From an uncultured Verrucomicrobiales bacterium (lineage in GTDB: Bacteria > Verrucomicrobiota > Verrucomicrobiia > Verrucomicrobiales > Akkermansiaceae), in assembly GCA_937905985.1 (NCBI GenBank), contig CALCWC010000107.1, positions 1 to 25,695 of the forward strand: a DNA stretch of 25,695 nucleotides, given 5' to 3'. Shown piece after piece: positions 7,232-15,722 of the stretch. The position numbers and the translations under genes are program-made. The notes under the pieces are model-generated. The model was not told the origin of the DNA and searched no databases. It saw only the letters and a list, made by a program, of their open reading frames with translations. The stretch's first letter is position 1; each line of letters opens with the position of its first letter.

Positions 7232-8479
7232 ATGAACACGAACATCAAAATCTATGCCTCCATCGTGGATGACCTGGCGCGCAAGCAGCTGAACACGCTG
7301 CTGGCCCAGCCGGCGTTTGCGGACGCGAAGGTACGTATTATGCCCGATGTTCATGCCGGCAAGGGTTGCGTCATCGGCTTCACGGCCGATCTCGGCAACA
7401 AGGTTATTCCTAATATCGTTGGTGTGGACATCGGATGCGGCATGCTCACGGTGAGTCTCGGCAAGCAAAAGCCGGATTTCGCGGAGCTGGATGCCATCAT
7501 GCACCGAAACATCCCCACCGGAAAATTCGTACACGGCAAAATTGTGGAGGATTTCCCGGAGCTGGATGCACTGCACTGCCTGGGCGACCTCAAGCACATC
7601 GACCGTCTGCGCTGCAGCCTCGGCTCCCTCGGCGGCGGCAACCACTTCGTGGAGGTGGACGCAGCCGCCAACGGCGAGTATTACCTCGTCATCCACTCCG
7701 GCTCGCGCAATCTCGGCAAGCAGGTGTGCGAAATCTACCAGCAGGAGGCTATCGACTCCGTGCGCGGGCTCTGCTCACCCAAGGAGGCCAAGCTGCGCAT
7801 CATTGAGGAGTACAAGGCCGCCGGGCGCGAGTCTGAAATCCAGGACGCCATCCGCGCCTTCCGCAAGGAGTACGCGGAGCGCGTGCCCTCCATTCCTGCA
7901 GACCTCTGCTACCTGGAGGGCGAGCTGCGCGAGCGCTATCTGGATGACATGCGCATCTGCCAACATTTCGCCACGCGCAACCGTGAGCTCATGGCCAAGG
8001 TGATTGTGGAGCGCCTGCACCTGGATGTGCAGGACCAGTTCCACACCATCCACAACTACATCGACCATGGGAGCAACATCGTCCGCAAGGGCGCCATCTC
8101 CGCGCGTGCCGGTGAGAAGCTGCTCATCCCCGTCAACATGCAGGACGGCTGTATCTACGGCGTCGGCAAGGGAAACGAGGATTGGAACTTCTCCGCACCG
8201 CACGGCGCGGGCCGTCTCATGAGCCGCATGCAGGCGCGCCGCACGCTCTCGCTGGAGGAATTCCGGCAGCGCATGCAGGGCATCTACTCCACCTCCGTTT
8301 CCATGGACACCCTGGATGAATCACCCATGGCCTACAAGGGCATCGATTCCATCCTCGGTCACCTGGAGCCCTCCGTGGAGGTCGTCGACGTCTTCAAGCC
8401 CATCTATAACTTCAAGGCGGCAGACGACCTGGATCCGTGGAAGAAAAAGCGCCTTGGAGCAACCATGAGCCGCACATAA
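7232..8479 (+). CDS. rtcB: RtcB-family RNA ligase
   Basis: The 415-residue protein has the family's invariant blocks: RIMPDVHAGKGCVIG near residue 35, VGVDIGCGM near 65 (metal-binding Asp and Cys), LGSLGGGNHFVEV near 130, HSGSRNLG near 155, and SAPHGAGRLMSR near 320, whose His is the residue guanylylated during catalysis. RtcB joins RNA 2',3'-cyclic phosphate or 3'-phosphate ends to 5'-OH ends using GTP and Mn2+, in RNA repair or tRNA processing. The ATG at 7232 begins the conserved domain (MNTNIKIYASIVDDLARKQL); an upstream in-frame ATG at 7169 adds an unconvincing 21 residues. No RtcA, archease or RtcR gene is adjacent, and no sigma54 promoter was found. It is a single-gene unit. Confidence 0.93.
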   Translation: MNTNIKIYASIVDDLARKQLNTLLAQPAFADAKVRIMPDVHAGKGCVIGFTADLGNKVIPNIVGVDIGCGMLTVSLGKQKPDFAELDAIMHRNIPTGKFVHGKIVEDFPELDALHCLGDLKHIDRLRCSLGSLGGGNHFVEVDAAANGEYYLVIHSGSRNLGKQVCEIYQQEAIDSVRGLCSPKEAKLRIIEEYKAAGRESEIQDAIRAFRKEYAERVPSIPADLCYLEGELRERYLDDMRICQHFATRNRELMAKVIVERLHLDVQDQFHTIHNYIDHGSNIVRKGAISARAGEKLLIPVNMQDGCIYGVGKGNEDWNFSAPHGAGRLMSRMQARRTLSLEEFRQRMQGIYSTSVSMDTLDESPMAYKGIDSILGHLEPSVEVVDVFKPIYNFKAADDLDPWKKKRLGATMSRT

Positions 8480-8484
8480 CCCTT

Positions 8485-8513
8485 CATGGGGTCGACGGGC
8501 ATCCGACCCCATG
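8485..8513. repeat. Perfect 10-bp stem-loop after rtcB
   Basis: CATGGGGTCG (8485-8494) and CGACCCCATG (8504-8513) pair perfectly around a 9-nt loop, only 5 bp past the rtcB stop. There is no T-tract, so it may protect the mRNA 3' end rather than terminate. A second small hairpin (GCCGG-CT-CCGGC) follows at once. Confidence 0.55.
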
Positions 8514-8624
8514 CCGGCTCCGGCAGGGGGATGCTCGTATACTCCATCCCCTTGCCGCGAGCTTCCCGGCATGCCCATCTTCAGAAGTTGCGCGCATCAT
8601 GCGCGCGCTCAACACCCAAGCACA

Positions 8625-8668
8625 CCCCTGTGGTCTGGCGCTCACGCCTCTCCCCAGGGGCGTTTTTT
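8625..8668 (+). terminator. Terminator between convergent rtcB and membrane-protein genes
   Basis: CCCCTG (8625-8630) pairs with CAGGGG (8655-8660), with an inner GGCG/CGCC stem, followed by CG and TTTTTT (8663-8668). The T-tract serves rtcB transcription; it touches the stop codon of the converging gene. Confidence 0.6.
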
Positions 8669-9510
8669 CAATAGCCGTCGGGCAGGGAGCGGTACTTCAG
8701 CCACATGAGGGCGGCCAGCACCGCCAGGGAGAGGACGGTGTAGATGTAGCACGGCAAGCCGAAGAACGGGATGTCCGTTTGGAAAAGGTAGCCGTTCCCG
8801 AAGAAGTGGCACGCACAGCCCACCGCCGCGGCCATGAGTACTGCGCCTGTTACGCGGGATGCAGGCGTATCACCGCACAGTTTGCGCACGCCGTACGCCA
8901 GCGCAAGCCCCGCCAGCGGGTAGGCAATGGAGCCCGGTTCCAAGGCGTGGGCGTAGCCGCCGCCCAGCCAGTCGGCACCCAGGTTCCACACAGTGATGAA
9001 CATGGCTCCGCACGCCCACGCGGCCACCCGGGTTTCCTGAAAGCGGCGGGCCAGCCAGTGGCACGCCATCACGATGCCCGCGCATACCGCCAGCATGAGG
9101 AAGAGGGGGCTGTGCGCGAGCGTCTCTGCCCCGCCGGAGGCATTCGGGAAGGTGGCGAAGATGGAGGCGGTGCAGGCGGCCATCACGGGCCATCCGCACC
9201 AGAGCGCGCAGGTGGAGAGGCGCGAGTAGATGCCGTTGCTGGGCTCGTTCACGTTAAACTCGTCGCAGAATCCGGCGATGCACGCAGCGCCCGCGCCGAG
9301 CGCTGCCACCAGCGCCCCCGCCGTGAACACTGCAAACGGCAGGCTGAACGTGAGCGAGGCCTTGCTCCACGCCATCCCCCATTCTGCGGGCGCGTAGAAC
9401 ACCGTGTCGCTGGGCGCGGCGGTTAGGTAGTTGGTTTCCACGCTGCGCAGCATGGCTTGCGACAGGATGAGCACCAAGACCAGGCAGACAAGGAAGATGC
9501 GGCTTTTCAT
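8668..9510 (-). CDS. Polytopic membrane protein of unknown function
   Basis: The 280-residue product starts with a signal-anchor (IFLVCLVLVLILSQAML) and has about six further hydrophobic segments, for example SLPFAVFTAGALVAALGAGAA, LFLMLAVCAGIVMACHW and IYTVLSLAVLAALMWL. A polar loop near residues 85-95 (CDEFNVNEPSNGIYS) separates the first two blocks. I recognise no family. It is the last gene of the exosortase operon, 15 bp after the PutA-like gene, so it may share a process with it, but nothing in its sequence shows which one. Cys is unusually frequent in its membrane segments. Confidence 0.75.
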   Translation of the reverse strand: MKSRIFLVCLVLVLILSQAMLRSVETNYLTAAPSDTVFYAPAEWGMAWSKASLTFSLPFAVFTAGALVAALGAGAACIAGFCDEFNVNEPSNGIYSRLSTCALWCGWPVMAACTASIFATFPNASGGAETLAHSPLFLMLAVCAGIVMACHWLARRFQETRVAAWACGAMFITVWNLGADWLGGGYAHALEPGSIAYPLAGLALAYGVRKLCGDTPASRVTGAVLMAAAVGCACHFFGNGYLFQTDIPFFGLPCYIYTVLSLAVLAALMWLKYRSLPDGY

Positions 9511-9525
9511 GGATGGGGAAGGGGG

Positions 9526-12500
9526 TTACAGGATGTTTTCGGGGATATTGCCACGGCGGGTGAGGACCTGCTCCTGCGTGCAGCAGAGCAGCTCCGAGCG
9601 GCCGTTGGAGGTGATGGGGCGGGTGATGAGTTCCAGACGGCAGACTCCGGCGGCGTGTCGCGTTTCCTCCGTGGCGGCGGGGTCGCGCACGCAGATGCCT
9701 TGCCCCGCCAGTGTGGCGAAGCGGCCTTCAAACGTGCCGCGCGTCTCCACGGCAATCTCCACGCCTTCAGGGTAGAGCATGTTCTGCATCCATGGGCGCA
9801 GGGTCGCCGTGCTCAGCTGCACGCGGCATCCCGCCGCCAGCGCGGCCATCAGCATGATACACAGGTCCGCATCGGGCATGTCCTGCTCGGCACGCAGCGT
9901 GAGCCGCAGCGGGCGGTAGGAGAGTGTGGTGCGGTACATGGCGTTTTCGCGCAGCATGTGCTCGCGGCCGAACTCCGTCTCCCATTGCGAGGTGATGGAC
10001 TTGGCGGCGGTGAGCATGCGCTCCGCATCCTCCGCGGATGGCGCGGGCTGCAGCGTGAGCCACGGCTTCACGGGCAGCTGCGGTTCCACTCCGTCCAGCG
10101 CGGCGGCATCCGCATCCCGTGCCGCTGCCAGCGCGGCGGCGAGCTGCCGCCCGCCCGTCATGGGTGTGCTGAGCTGTCCGTCTCCCTGCGGCTGGATACC
10201 GGGGTAGGGGTGGCAGATGCAGTTCACACAGCGGTTGCAGGCATCCACACGGCGTTCCCACAGGTGGATTTCCTCTTCATCGCGGGAGTAGATGGCGGCG
10301 TTCTGCCCCTCCGCCAGCTTCTGTTGGAGGGCCATGGCTTCTTCCGCATCTTTCACGCGCAGCAGGCCGATGGCCGGTATGTTCTGCGTGGCTTGCGTGA
10401 AGAACCCTCCCGCTTCCACGCCCGCGCGAACGCCGGGCGACCACAGCGCAATGTCCTTCCCCGCGCGGTGCGGTTGCACCAGCCAGGTCTCGTCCGCGTC
10501 CATGGCGGTGAGCAGCAGTTCCTGTTCATGCGTGGGCACGGCGGAGAGCAGTCCCATCTGCACGCCTTCCTCCCAACCGGGGCCGCAGATGATGGAGCGC
10601 ACGGCATCCTGCAGCTCGTTGCGGAACTCCTGGTTGTCGTACACAGAGGCGTGAACCATGACGATGTGCGGCATTTCCAGGCATTGCCCGGCGTGGGTGA
10701 AAACGTTTTCTGCGATGTCGCGCACGGCGGTGTGCCAATCGGCGGTGGCTGCCAGGTACACGCTGGAGCTGCCGCAGCACCCGCCTATGACGGGCTTGCC
10801 GGCGGCTGCGGTGCAAAGGGCGGCGCTGCGCGTGGAATCCGCCACCGCCAGCACGGCGGTGATGCGTGGGTTGGCGGCCAGGCGTACAGAGGCCTCATCC
10901 GTGCAGATGGCGGTGAGCAGGCGCGGCGGCAGGAACTCCTGCTGTTTGAAGAGCTCGGCAATGCGCACGCCGAGCATCACTGAGCCGAACGGCGGGCGGT
11001 ACACCACGGTGTTCCCTGTCATCCATGCGGCGGCAATGCCGCCCACGGCATCGGCCAGAGGGTGGGCATCGCCGGGCATCACCGCCACCACGCCGCTGCC
11101 GGTCCCCGTGGACTCTGCGGTTTGCACGTGCAGGCGGCATGCATCCATGGCCATGATGATTTCCCTCTCCGCTTCCTCCAGCGTGAGTCCGCACTCGCGG
11201 ATGAGCAGGCCGATGAACGTGGATTCCTTCATCTCCAGCTCCGCCGCCAGGCGCAGCAGGTGCGCGCGGCGTTCCTCCCACGGCTCCGCCGGCGTGGCAG
11301 CGGCTTGCGCGGCGCTGGCCACCAGGCTTTCCAGCGTGGCGTCGTCCATGGCGAGGAATCGGTAGTCCACGTGTTCCGTGTTGTAGGTGGAGATGCGTTC
11401 ACAGGGAAGCTCTTCGCTGCCGGGGAATCCGTCGTCGGCCGCCACGAGCGGGCGCTGCCAGCGGTTGGCTTCTCGCTCGCCCGCGTGGCGCAGGGCGGTG
11501 AGGCGTTTGCGGTTGAACACGCGTGCGCGCGGCGTGGGGTGGAACATGCTGTCGCCGGCTTCGCTAGGCTGTTCTTCCGGTGGCGTCAGGGATTCTGTGA
11601 ACTCACGGTGCAAGCGACCCCAGGTGGGAGATTGCGGGTCGATTTCGTACCCGTAGGCAAAGAAGCTGCCGGGGCGGGAAAGCTTGTGTGCGATGTTCTG
11701 CAGGTGGCGGGCTGCGGCGGCGTCCTGCCCAGCGGGGGTGACGCCGTAGGTGAGGGTGACGCGGCAGCCCAGCTCGCCAAGTGCGCGGGCCACATGGTTC
11801 GCCAGGCCGCCCACCAGGCAGAACGGCGGCATGCCGGGGCGGCCGCTGCCGGCCCAGTCCACCAGCGCAAAGGCAATATCGAAAAGGTTGTGCGAGCCGA
11901 TGACGGGCGTGACGGCGCGCGGGTCCGCGGCCATGGCGGCGTGCACCATCTGCTTGTAGCGGGCGTCCGTTTCCGCCTTGGTGCGGCACACGGCGTTGGC
12001 GGAGCCGTGGCGGGCGGTGCATTCCTGCTCCTCGTCCAGGTGGGCTCCCTTCACCAGCAGCAGCTTCAACGGTGCGGCCCCCGCAGCGGCCCGGTTTCCC
12101 GCCCAAGTGGTCAGCCCCCGCAGGATGGCCGGCGTGCCCGCCAGGTAGGCGGGAAGCTCGATGGCCACATCCGCTCGGTTCAAATCCTGCCCTTGCAGGG
12201 CAATGGTGAGGGCCTCTGCCACCATGTGCGCGGTGGGGGAGAGCCCGCTCTCCACAATGACAGGGCGGGTGCGCCCCTTGGCCAGGGAAAGACGGATGAT
12301 TTGGTGCAGGCGTGAGGCGAGCGCGCGCACGCCCTCTTCCGGGGAGTACGGGGAAAGGTTGGGACAGAGGCGCCAGGGCTGCACCACCACGCCGGCGGCA
12401 TCCTGCCGTTCCAGCACAGCCTCCAGGTTCTTCATGTACTGCGCCGCGCCCTTGTTGCCCCGCACCACGGGCACCAGCGGGTTGAGCGCCACGCCCTGGC

Positions 12501-12972
12501 CGTCCGTGGAAAGCTGGTGCACCCGCAGCATCAAACGGCGCACATGTGCCGGCAGCACCAACCCGCCGAACGCCGAGTGGAACGCCCGGTGCGCTTCTCT
12601 CACCGCGTACGCGGACAAGCTTTCCGGCAGCAGGGCCGCCGCGCGCAAACGCCATTGCGCCGCGCGGTTGAAGACGGTGGGCAGCTCGCTCTTGCGCCCG
12701 GCCAAATCGCGCAGCGTGGCCATTTGCAGCGCGGGGTCCGTGGTCATCAGCACATGGGTGCAGAGTTTCGTCAGGTACTGCCGCGTGGTCTCATCGCTCA
12801 CCATTTGGTGCAGGGCGTTGCCCAGCGCGCGCTCCGCGGGGCGGATGCCCTCCCACGCGGTCACCAGCAAATCCTCTGCCAGGTGCGTCACGGATTCGGG
12901 CGCGGCGAACGCGCTCTGGCGGCGCGCTCGCGCCTCCCCAAGCTGGGTTGTCATGTCCTTGGTGTCGCCCAT
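9526..12972 (-). CDS. putA: Divergent PutA-like protein (proline dehydrogenase plus aldehyde dehydrogenase folds)
   Basis: The 1148-residue protein has PutA layout: residues about 30-460 match the proline dehydrogenase barrel (KLLLVKGAHLDEE at 303-315, AETDARYKQM, IGSHN at 358-362) and about 530-1000 an aldehyde dehydrogenase fold (SGVVAV, AAAWMTGNTVVYRPP). PutA normally oxidises proline to glutamate through FAD and NAD. Key residues look changed: the Asn of the WNFP motif aligns with Ala636, the general-base Glu (E-x-GG) with Val728, and the nucleophile position with Leu765, one place after Cys764; the EEIFGP cofactor motif is absent near 862. In the barrel the paired substrate arginines read Arg422-His423. 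So the fold is clear but the activity is doubtful. The stretch after about 940 matches no motif I know. It follows the EpsI gene by 15 bp; ATG at 12954 is an alternative start. Confidence 0.75.
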   Translation of the reverse strand: MGDTKDMTTQLGEARARRQSAFAAPESVTHLAEDLLVTAWEGIRPAERALGNALHQMVSDETTRQYLTKLCTHVLMTTDPALQMATLRDLAGRKSELPTVFNRAAQWRLRAAALLPESLSAYAVREAHRAFHSAFGGLVLPAHVRRLMLRVHQLSTDGQGVALNPLVPVVRGNKGAAQYMKNLEAVLERQDAAGVVVQPWRLCPNLSPYSPEEGVRALASRLHQIIRLSLAKGRTRPVIVESGLSPTAHMVAEALTIALQGQDLNRADVAIELPAYLAGTPAILRGLTTWAGNRAAAGAAPLKLLLVKGAHLDEEQECTARHGSANAVCRTKAETDARYKQMVHAAMAADPRAVTPVIGSHNLFDIAFALVDWAGSGRPGMPPFCLVGGLANHVARALGELGCRVTLTYGVTPAGQDAAAARHLQNIAHKLSRPGSFFAYGYEIDPQSPTWGRLHREFTESLTPPEEQPSEAGDSMFHPTPRARVFNRKRLTALRHAGEREANRWQRPLVAADDGFPGSEELPCERISTYNTEHVDYRFLAMDDATLESLVASAAQAAATPAEPWEERRAHLLRLAAELEMKESTFIGLLIRECGLTLEEAEREIIMAMDACRLHVQTAESTGTGSGVVAVMPGDAHPLADAVGGIAAAWMTGNTVVYRPPFGSVMLGVRIAELFKQQEFLPPRLLTAICTDEASVRLAANPRITAVLAVADSTRSAALCTAAAGKPVIGGCCGSSSVYLAATADWHTAVRDIAENVFTHAGQCLEMPHIVMVHASVYDNQEFRNELQDAVRSIICGPGWEEGVQMGLLSAVPTHEQELLLTAMDADETWLVQPHRAGKDIALWSPGVRAGVEAGGFFTQATQNIPAIGLLRVKDAEEAMALQQKLAEGQNAAIYSRDEEEIHLWERRVDACNRCVNCICHPYPGIQPQGDGQLSTPMTGGRQLAAALAAARDADAAALDGVEPQLPVKPWLTLQPAPSAEDAERMLTAAKSITSQWETEFGREHMLRENAMYRTTLSYRPLRLTLRAEQDMPDADLCIMLMAALAAGCRVQLSTATLRPWMQNMLYPEGVEIAVETRGTFEGRFATLAGQGICVRDPAATEETRHAAGVCRLELITRPITSNGRSELLCCTQEQVLTRRGNIPENIL

Positions 12973-12987
12973 GGGTGAAGGGTGGGG

Positions 12988-13686
12988 TTATTTTTCCAAC
13001 ATATCCCAGTCGATGAGGTCCGACAGGGTTTCCGAGATATAGGCGCGCAGGTTGTTTTCCGCGTCCTCGCGGCTTACGTGCAGGACTTCTCCGTAGTAGG
13101 TGCCCACTTGGTAGTATGCCCAGCGCTCCACGTAGCCGTGCACCACGCGGTCGTACATGTCCTGAAGCGTGCGCGACAGGTGGTCCGATTTGATGACGCC
13201 GTGGCCGACGAAGATGTAGTAGTTGACGTGCTGCACGGTGACCTCCGCGCCGTTCGGCAGCTTTTCCTGGCTTTTGGAGAGGATGCACGTGAAGGTGAGC
13301 TCCCGCCCGTTCTTGAGCTTGAGCCGCACCGGTTCCGTCGTCAGATCGTAGTGACCCTGTGCGGGCAGGCAGCGCTCCGGCCGGTGGATGGAGGTGTTCA
13401 TATCGCTGCCGGAATAGACGATGGAGGCGTTGATTGGCGGCAGGGGATCAAGGCTCACGGAGCGGTAGACCGCCTTGCTGAACTTGGTGTCGGCAGCCAG
13501 GGTGATGCGTTCCACCTCGCTCTCCTGCTGGCGCTCGCCGCGCCAGGTGCCGGCGGTGATTCCCAGCGGCAAATCCGGGCGAATGGCGGATTCCATCAGG
13601 GTGTCCTGCGTGGGCATGATTCCCACCAGGGTGAACAGCGCGCCAAGCAGCAGGGCCGGCAGCAGACCATATATCCAGGCTTTCAC
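12988..13686 (-). CDS. epsI: Exosortase-associated EpsI-family protein
   Basis: The 232-residue protein begins with one membrane-spanning segment (AWIYGLLPALLLGALFTLVG) and continues as an extracytoplasmic domain. The block TSIHRPERCLPAQGH matches the hallmark H-x-P-E-x-CLP-x-x-G pattern of the EpsI/DUF3485 family, which accompanies exosortases. The start is a GTG at 13686: AAGGAGGT lies 6 nt upstream, one of the few strong Shine-Dalgarno sites in the window, and the GTGA overlaps the exosortase stop by 4 bp. The frame is open far upstream, but that part runs through the exosortase gene in another frame. The role of EpsI proteins is thought to be in exopolysaccharide or protein-sorting functions linked to the exosortase. 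Confidence 0.88.
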   Translation of the reverse strand: MKAWIYGLLPALLLGALFTLVGIMPTQDTLMESAIRPDLPLGITAGTWRGERQQESEVERITLAADTKFSKAVYRSVSLDPLPPINASIVYSGSDMNTSIHRPERCLPAQGHYDLTTEPVRLKLKNGRELTFTCILSKSQEKLPNGAEVTVQHVNYYIFVGHGVIKSDHLSRTLQDMYDRVVHGYVERWAYYQVGTYYGEVLHVSREDAENNLRAYISETLSDLIDWDMLEK

Positions 13687-14642
13687 GGCTGCACCTCCTT
13701 TCCACTGTTGATGCGGCGTACCACCTTGCGCTTCTTGAGGAAGGGCAGCTCGCCCGCCAGCAGCCCGTGCAGCAGCATCAGGCATACCAGGCTCGCCGGG
13801 AAGAAGAACAGCAGCCCGGACCAGTCGTGCCACGTCTTGCTGGCGAACGCCGGGTTTATGTACTCGGCGAACACGAAGATGCTCGCCACGCGGAACGCGT
13901 TGGCCACGATGGAGAGCGGGATGGCGCTCACCGCCAGAACAATCCTCTTCCACAGCGCCAAGCCGGATGCCAGGTACGCCCAGGCCGTGGATATCATGAT
14001 GAGCGCCATGAGCGAGCGCATGCCGGAACAGCCGCCCGCTATGTTGAAGGCATCCCAGTTGCCGGTGGCGGATGCTATGTTGGTGCCCTCCACCACGGTC
14101 TGCACGCCGCAAAGGGTGGCGCCCCAGTGGGCCGCCTTGGTGGCCAGCAGCTGCATGCCCACCGTGGCCTGTTGGAAACCCGGCAGTGGAATGCACAGCC
14201 AGATGAAGAAGAACGGGAACGCGCTCTTGAGCGCCGCGCGCCCGCCCCAGTAGCACCACACCAGCCCTGTGAGCATGAACGGCAGCGCGCCTATTGCCAC
14301 ACGCCCTTGGTGCGTGCGCACCGCCAGCAGCCCCAGCACGGCACCGAATCCCAGCATCCACAGTCCTTGGAGGCTCGGCTTGAACACCACGTCCTTCATC
14401 TGCCCCCACGCATGGTGCAGCAGGTACAGGGAGAGCAGGGGTACCATCCAGCCGTGCTCGAAGTCGTTCTCCGGATTCCAGGCGGATACCAGCCAGCGGA
14501 ACGCCGTTTCATGACCCTCCACATACGCGGACAGGGAAAAGTAGTACCACCACAGCAGCGCCAGGCACACGCCCAGCCCAACCCAGGCGGGCAGCCCCAG
14601 CCGCCAGCAGCTTTTTTTATCTGTCTCAGGCTCAGTTTCCAT
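13683..14642 (-). CDS. xrt: Exosortase (EpsH/Xrt family) transpeptidase
   Basis: The 319-residue polytopic membrane protein has about eight hydrophobic segments and the three exosortase active-site landmarks: Cys205 in GGCSGMRS, Arg251 in IVANAFRVAS and His272 in WHDWSG. Exosortases cleave C-terminal sorting tails (PEP-CTERM and related) at the inner membrane and pass the protein on for surface attachment. EEN/DFEHGW-type periplasmic residues (NDFEHGWMVPLL) near residue 60 are also typical. No gene with a PEP-CTERM tail is in this window, so its substrates lie elsewhere. The gene leads a four-gene operon with EpsI, the PutA-like protein and a membrane protein. A TTGACA-type promoter lies upstream, facing prs. 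Confidence 0.92.
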   Translation of the reverse strand: METEPETDKKSCWRLGLPAWVGLGVCLALLWWYYFSLSAYVEGHETAFRWLVSAWNPENDFEHGWMVPLLSLYLLHHAWGQMKDVVFKPSLQGLWMLGFGAVLGLLAVRTHQGRVAIGALPFMLTGLVWCYWGGRAALKSAFPFFFIWLCIPLPGFQQATVGMQLLATKAAHWGATLCGVQTVVEGTNIASATGNWDAFNIAGGCSGMRSLMALIMISTAWAYLASGLALWKRIVLAVSAIPLSIVANAFRVASIFVFAEYINPAFASKTWHDWSGLLFFFPASLVCLMLLHGLLAGELPFLKKRKVVRRINSGKEVQP

Positions 14643-14670
14643 CGTGAATTTTGACGCCTACTTGAACTTT

Positions 14671-14698
14671 AGTATTGCAATTTTTGCCAAATTGTCAA
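14671..14698 (-). promoter_or_regulatory. Predicted promoter of the exosortase operon
   Basis: On the - strand, a perfect TTGACA (14698-14693), a 16-bp spacer and AATACT (14676-14671), giving a leader of about 22 nt before the ATG at 14642. It overlaps the predicted prs promoter on the other strand. Confidence 0.5.
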
Positions 14699-14702
14699 GA
14701 AT
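14675..14702 (+). promoter_or_regulatory. Candidate promoter of prs
   Basis: TTGCAA (14675-14680), a 16-bp spacer and AAGAAT (14697-14702) would start transcription about 16 nt before the prs ATG. TTGACG (14651) with TATTGC (14673) is an alternative. Both are weak matches. The spacer holds an inverted repeat, CAATTT-TTGCC-AAATTG (14678-14694). Confidence 0.3.
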
Positions 14703-14724
14703 AGAGGGGCAACCTTGCACTATT

Positions 14725-15654
14725 ATGAAACTCATCAGCGGTACTGCTCATCCTCAATTAGCGAAGAGCATTGCAGATGTCATGGGGCTGCCCCTCTGCG
14801 ATGCCACCGTCACCACTTTCCCCGACGGTGAAAGCTTTGTCCAGATCAGGGAATCCATTCGCGGCGCGGACGCCTTCATCATTCAGCCCACGTGCCCGCC
14901 CACCAACCACAACCTCATGGAGCTGCTGGTGATGGTGGATGCCGTGCGCCGTGCCAGCGCCAGCCGCATCACCGCCGTCATGCCCTTCTACGGGTATGCA
15001 CGCCAGGACCGCAAGGACAAGCCCAGAGTGCCCATCACCTCCAAGCTGGTGGCCAATCTCCTCACCGCCGCAGGCGTGAACCGCGTCCTCGCCATGGACC
15101 TCCATGCCGCGCAGATTCAGGGCTTCTTTGAAATCCCCGTGGACCATCTCCACTCCCTCCCCGTGCTTGTCAAGCACCTCAAGGAGAAGTACGTCCAGAA
15201 CATGAGCAACCTCGTGGTCGTCTCCCCGGACATCGGCGGCGTCAAGAACGCCAAGAGCTATGCCAACGTCCTCGGTACCGAGCTCGCCATCGTCGCCAAG
15301 CAGCGCATCTCCGCCACAGAGGTGGACGCACACGCCGTCATCGGCAACGTGGAGGGCAAGGATGTCCTCATGATTGACGACATGACCGAATCCGGCGGCA
15401 CCCTCTGCGCCGCCGCCAAGATCTTGAAGGAGCACGGTGCCGCACGCATCTTCGCCGGCGTCTCCCACGGCGTCCTCAATGAAGCCGCTCGCGCCCGCCT
15501 GAAGGACAGCCCCATCGAGTGCCTCCTCACCTCGGACTCCGTCCCCATGGCCTACGGCGAGAATGTCGACACCGTCAGCATTGCCCCGCTTCTGGCACAG
15601 GCCATTGCAAACATCCACAACAACGACTCCGTCACCCATCTCTTCGAGATCTGA
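14725..15654 (+). CDS. prs: Ribose-phosphate pyrophosphokinase (PRPP synthetase)
   Basis: The 309-residue protein has all class I PRPP synthetase landmarks: TTFPDGESFVQI near residue 33, YARQDRKDKPRVPITSKLVA near 93 (flexible ATP loop), DLHAAQIQGFFEIPVDHLHS near 125, VVVSPDIGG near 165, and the PRPP-binding loop VLMIDDMTESGGTL near 215 (usually DDMxDTxGT). It transfers pyrophosphate from ATP to ribose-5-phosphate, supplying purine, pyrimidine, histidine and tryptophan synthesis. The ATG at 14725 starts right at the conserved first strand (MKLISGTAHPQLAKSIA); an in-frame ATG at 14644 would add 27 residues across the predicted promoter and is unlikely. It is transcribed alone and has its own terminator. 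Confidence 0.96.
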   Translation: MKLISGTAHPQLAKSIADVMGLPLCDATVTTFPDGESFVQIRESIRGADAFIIQPTCPPTNHNLMELLVMVDAVRRASASRITAVMPFYGYARQDRKDKPRVPITSKLVANLLTAAGVNRVLAMDLHAAQIQGFFEIPVDHLHSLPVLVKHLKEKYVQNMSNLVVVSPDIGGVKNAKSYANVLGTELAIVAKQRISATEVDAHAVIGNVEGKDVLMIDDMTESGGTLCAAAKILKEHGAARIFAGVSHGVLNEAARARLKDSPIECLLTSDSVPMAYGENVDTVSIAPLLAQAIANIHNNDSVTHLFEI

Positions 15655-15674
15655 CGCAGCCGTTCACCCACCAG

Positions 15675-15714
15675 AACCCCGCCGCCGCCCACCCCGGGTC
15701 CCGGCGGGTTTTTT
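15675..15714 (+). terminator. Intrinsic terminator of prs
   Basis: CCCGCCG (15678-15684) pairs with CGGCGGG (15702-15708), followed by TTTTTT (15709-15714). It is 20-odd bp after the prs stop and just before the end of the converging helicase gene. Confidence 0.8.
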
Positions 15715-15722
15715 GTACGCGC

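Noticed and set aside
11062..12315. A 417-codon frame opposite the PutA-like gene
   Set aside because: Composition is that of a shadow frame, and the - strand product keeps PutA-fold motifs along its whole length.
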